From assembly GCA_013817135.1 (NCBI GenBank), contig JACDDF010000036.1:1-10478 (forward strand): a stretch of DNA of 10,478 nucleotides, read 5' to 3'. The notes beneath the pieces are model-generated. The model made no database searches and was not told the DNA's origin. It saw only the letters and a list, made by a program, of their open reading frames with translations. The position numbers and the translations under genes were made by a program. This document shows, piece by piece, positions 8,900-10,478 of the stretch. The DNA comes from Nitrospirales bacterium (lineage in GTDB: Bacteria > Nitrospirota > Nitrospiria > Nitrospirales > UBA8639). Numbering within the stretch: position 1 is the first letter of the stretch; every line of letters starts with the position of its first letter.

Positions 8900-8905
8900 G
8901 ACCTA

Positions 8906-8912
8906 CCCCCTC
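8906..8912 (-). promoter_or_regulatory. Ribosome binding site deciding the GTG start of secE
   Basis: GAGGGGG on the minus strand, 6 nt before GTG at 8899. It supports a GTG start for SecE. Seen directly. Confidence 0.6.
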
Positions 8913-8950
8913 AGCCTTTTTCGAAACCCCGACAATAAACGTCTCTTACA

Positions 8951-8966
8951 TTTAATGCACATTAAA
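8951..8966. repeat. 16-bp AT-rich palindrome between tRNA-Trp and secE
   Basis: TTTAATG-CA-CATTAAA has perfect 7-bp arms around a 2-bp centre. It is 14 bases downstream of the tRNA CCA end and about 50 bases before secE. As RNA it would be a very weak hairpin, so a DNA-binding operator is the more natural reading if it is functional. Chance in an AT-rich gap cannot be excluded. Confidence 0.35.
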
Positions 8967-8980
8967 CCCACGAACAATTA

Positions 8981-9056
8981 TGGCAGGGGCACAGGGATTC
9001 GAACCCGGACTTTCGGTTTTGGAGACCGACGTGCTAGCCGTTGACACCATGCCCCT
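8981..9056 (-). tRNA. trnW: tRNA-Trp (anticodon CCA)
   Basis: A 76-nt cloverleaf with encoded CCA. The 7-bp acceptor stem is AGGGGCA paired with TGCCCCT, followed by discriminator G and CCA. The anticodon stem TCGGT/ACCGA closes the loop CTCCAAA, giving anticodon CCA for tryptophan UGG codons. The D arm is GTGT/GCAC with one G-T pair. The T loop is TTCGAAT. The T stem (CCGGG/CCCTG) carries one C-T mismatch at its second pair. It lies between rpmG and secE, the standard place for tRNA-Trp in many bacteria, so it is probably cut from the operon transcript. Confidence 0.97.
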
Positions 9057-9094
9057 CCAACCTGCACGCAACCTGATATGACCCATACCATTAA

Positions 9095-9244
9095 TCACTT
9101 CACCTCTTTGTGAGGGCTATGCTTTCGACAAAAGCGGCAATATTTTTTAACTTCCAACCGATCTGGATCGTTTTTCTTGTTTTTCATTGTCGAATAATTT
9201 CGACGCTTGCAATCTCCGCACGCTAGAGAAATAATGACTCTCAT
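9095..9244 (-). CDS. rpmG: Ribosomal protein L33
   Basis: Large-subunit protein bL33, 49 residues, the normal size; too short for routine ORF listings. The product starts [19 protein letters not shown] and ends [10 protein letters not shown]. Two CxxC pairs (Cys9/Cys12 and Cys36/Cys39) form a zinc-ribbon, so this is the zinc-binding C+ version rather than the cysteine-free paralogue that replaces it under zinc limitation. The ATG at 9244 has AGGGGTG about 5 nt upstream. It follows tuf by 18 nt and precedes tRNA-Trp by 38 nt, the common tuf-rpmG-trnW-secE order. Confident. Confidence 0.96.
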   Translation of the reverse strand: MRVIISLACGDCKRRNYSTMKNKKNDPDRLEVKKYCRFCRKHSPHKEVK

Positions 9245-9262
9245 CGATACACCCCTATGTTC

Positions 9263-10468
9263 TTACGCGACGATTTCCGTGACTACCCCGGCTCCAACCG
9301 TTCGGCCCCCTTCTCGCACTGCAAATCGCACCCCTTGCTCCATGGCAATCGGGGAGATCAATTCCCCCTCAAACGACACATTATCCCCCGGCATCACCAT
9401 CTCCACCCCCGGGCTCAATTGCACGATCCCCGTGACATCCGTCGTCCGGAAGTAAAACTGCGGACGATACCCATTAAAAAACGGCGTATGCCGCCCGCCC
9501 TCATCCTTCGTCAAAATATACACTTCCGCCTTGAATTTCGTATGCGGCGTAATACTCTTCGGCTTGGCCAACACCATGCCCCGCTCCACATCCTCTTTCT
9601 TCGTGCCCCGCAACAGCGCTCCAATATTGTCACCCGCCTGCCCCTCATCTAACACCTTCCGGAACATTTCCACGCCCGTGACAATCGTCGTCTGCGTCGG
9701 CTTCAGCCCCACAATCTCAATTTCATCGCCCACCTTGACCACCCCACGCTCAACACGGCCCGTCACCACCGTCCCCCGACCGCTGATCGTAAAGACATCC
9801 TCAATCGGCATGAGAAACGGCTTATCAATGGCCCGCTGCGGGGTCGGGATGTAGCTATCGACGGCCTCCAACAAGCGCAGAATTGACGGGACCCCCACCT
9901 CACTCTGATCCTCTTCAATGGCCTTGATCGCTGACCCGATGACTACCGGCACATCATCGCCCGGGAAGCCATACTTCGTGAGCAACTCCCGCACTTCCAA
10001 TTCCACCAACTCCAACAACTCCTTGTCCTCAACCTTGTCCGCTTTATTCAAAAAGACCACAATAAAGGGTACGCCCACCTGCCGCGCCAACAAGATATGC
10101 TCCCGCGTTTGCGGCATCGGCCCATCAGCGGCACTGACCACTAAAATCGCGCCGTCCATTTGCGCCGCCCCCGTGATCATGTTCTTCACATAATCCGCAT
10201 GCCCAGGGCAGTCGACGTGCGCATAATGCCGATTATCCGTTTCATATTCCACATGCGAAATGGCAATGGTGAGAATCTTGGTCGGATCCCGTCGACCCTG
10301 GCTTTCACTGGCCTTGGCCACCTCATCGTAGGGGATGAACTTGGCCTTACCCGCACCACTCATTACCTTGGTTAACGCCGAGGTCAATGTCGTCTTGCCA
10401 TGGTCGACATGCCCGATCGTCCCCACATTGACATGCGGCTTTTTCCGCTCAAACTTCGCCTTCGCCAT
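9263..10468 (-). CDS. tuf: Elongation factor Tu (EF-Tu)
   Basis: Full-length 401-residue translational GTPase that carries aminoacyl-tRNA to the ribosomal A site. G-domain motifs are G1 GHVDHGKT (19-26), G3 DCPGH (86-90), G4 NKAD (141-144) and G5 SAI (179-181). Domain 2 includes [20 protein letters not shown]. Domain 3 includes [24 protein letters not shown] and ends [21 protein letters not shown]. Switch I is unusual: instead of the canonical RGITINTSHVEY it reads [12 protein letters not shown] (64-75), preceded by a segment about five residues longer than in E. coli. The Mg2+-coordinating threonine appears kept as Thr67. The ATG at 10468 has GAGG at the window edge, 6 nt upstream. Its GC content is clearly higher than that of the rpo genes: hand counts of two lines gave 35 and 40 of 60, against 22 and 24 of 60 in two rpoB lines. 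Identification is secure. Confidence 0.98.
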   Translation of the reverse strand: MAKAKFERKKPHVNVGTIGHVDHGKTTLTSALTKVMSGAGKAKFIPYDEVAKASESQGRRDPTKILTIAISHVEYETDNRHYAHVDCPGHADYVKNMITGAAQMDGAILVVSAADGPMPQTREHILLARQVGVPFIVVFLNKADKVEDKELLELVELEVRELLTKYGFPGDDVPVVIGSAIKAIEEDQSEVGVPSILRLLEAVDSYIPTPQRAIDKPFLMPIEDVFTISGRGTVVTGRVERGVVKVGDEIEIVGLKPTQTTIVTGVEMFRKVLDEGQAGDNIGALLRGTKKEDVERGMVLAKPKSITPHTKFKAEVYILTKDEGGRHTPFFNGYRPQFYFRTTDVTGIVQLSPGVEMVMPGDNVSFEGELISPIAMEQGVRFAVREGGRTVGAGVVTEIVA

Positions 10469-10478
10469 GCCCTACCTC

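Noticed and set aside
8900..8980. Internal promoter before secE
   Set aside because: The best pair I found (TTGTTC, 17 nt, TAAATG on the minus strand) matches only about half of each consensus hexamer, too weak to annotate.
9257..9652. 131-codon and other plus-strand ORFs opposite tuf
   Set aside because: They mirror the GC-rich codon pattern of tuf; no protein family signal. Shadows.
1..10478. Mobile elements, CRISPR, accessory or defence systems
   Set aside because: No repeats, transposase-like frames or integration signatures seen; the whole window is a conserved housekeeping operon.

Overview
The window is one dense, single-strand operon block. Every gene I can support lies on the minus strand. 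In transcription order, right to left, they are tuf (EF-Tu), rpmG (L33), tRNA-Trp(CCA), secE, nusG, rplK (L11), rplA (L1), an rplJ-rplL unit (L10 and L7/L12), rpoB and the 5' two-fifths of rpoC, which is cut by the left window edge. This is the classical bacterial core block for translation and transcription: ribosomal stalk and L1 stalk proteins, the elongation factor that the stalk recruits, the Sec translocon subunit SecE, the elongation factor NusG, and the two large RNA polymerase subunits. I see no mobile element, CRISPR array, accessory gene or foreign island, and no non-coding stretch over 100 bases.

The organism is certainly a bacterium. An EF-Tu G domain whose switch I carries a [22 protein letters not shown] stretch instead of the usual RGITINTSHVEY, together with the style of the RpoB and RpoC N-termini, reminds me of Nitrospirota. 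That placement is from memory and is tentative. Base composition is moderate in most genes and clearly higher in tuf.

The most interesting feature is at 5963-6898. The L10 reading frame has no stop codon. It runs in frame through the Shine-Dalgarno region and start codon of L7/L12 to the L7/L12 stop, giving a 311-residue L10-L12 polypeptide. A strong ribosome binding site and ATG for L12 lie inside this frame, so the locus could make both a fused L10-L12 and free L12. In the assembled stalk, several L12 dimers sit on the C-terminal helix of L10, so a covalent first L12 is structurally plausible and would be unusual. The 30-nt rplA-rplJ gap also leaves no room for a conventional L10 leader.

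Secondary points are the non-canonical EF-Tu switch I, a substituted conserved loop in RpoB ([11 protein letters not shown] instead of SPGVFFDHDKG), non-ATG starts for secE, rplA and rpoC, and a few small palindromes and hairpins in the gaps.

Functionally, EF-Tu delivers aminoacyl-tRNA, L10/L12 and L11 form the factor-binding stalk base, L1 forms the E-site stalk, and NusG couples RNA polymerase (RpoB/RpoC) to ribosomes or Rho. SecE is a co-transcribed membrane component of SecYEG.
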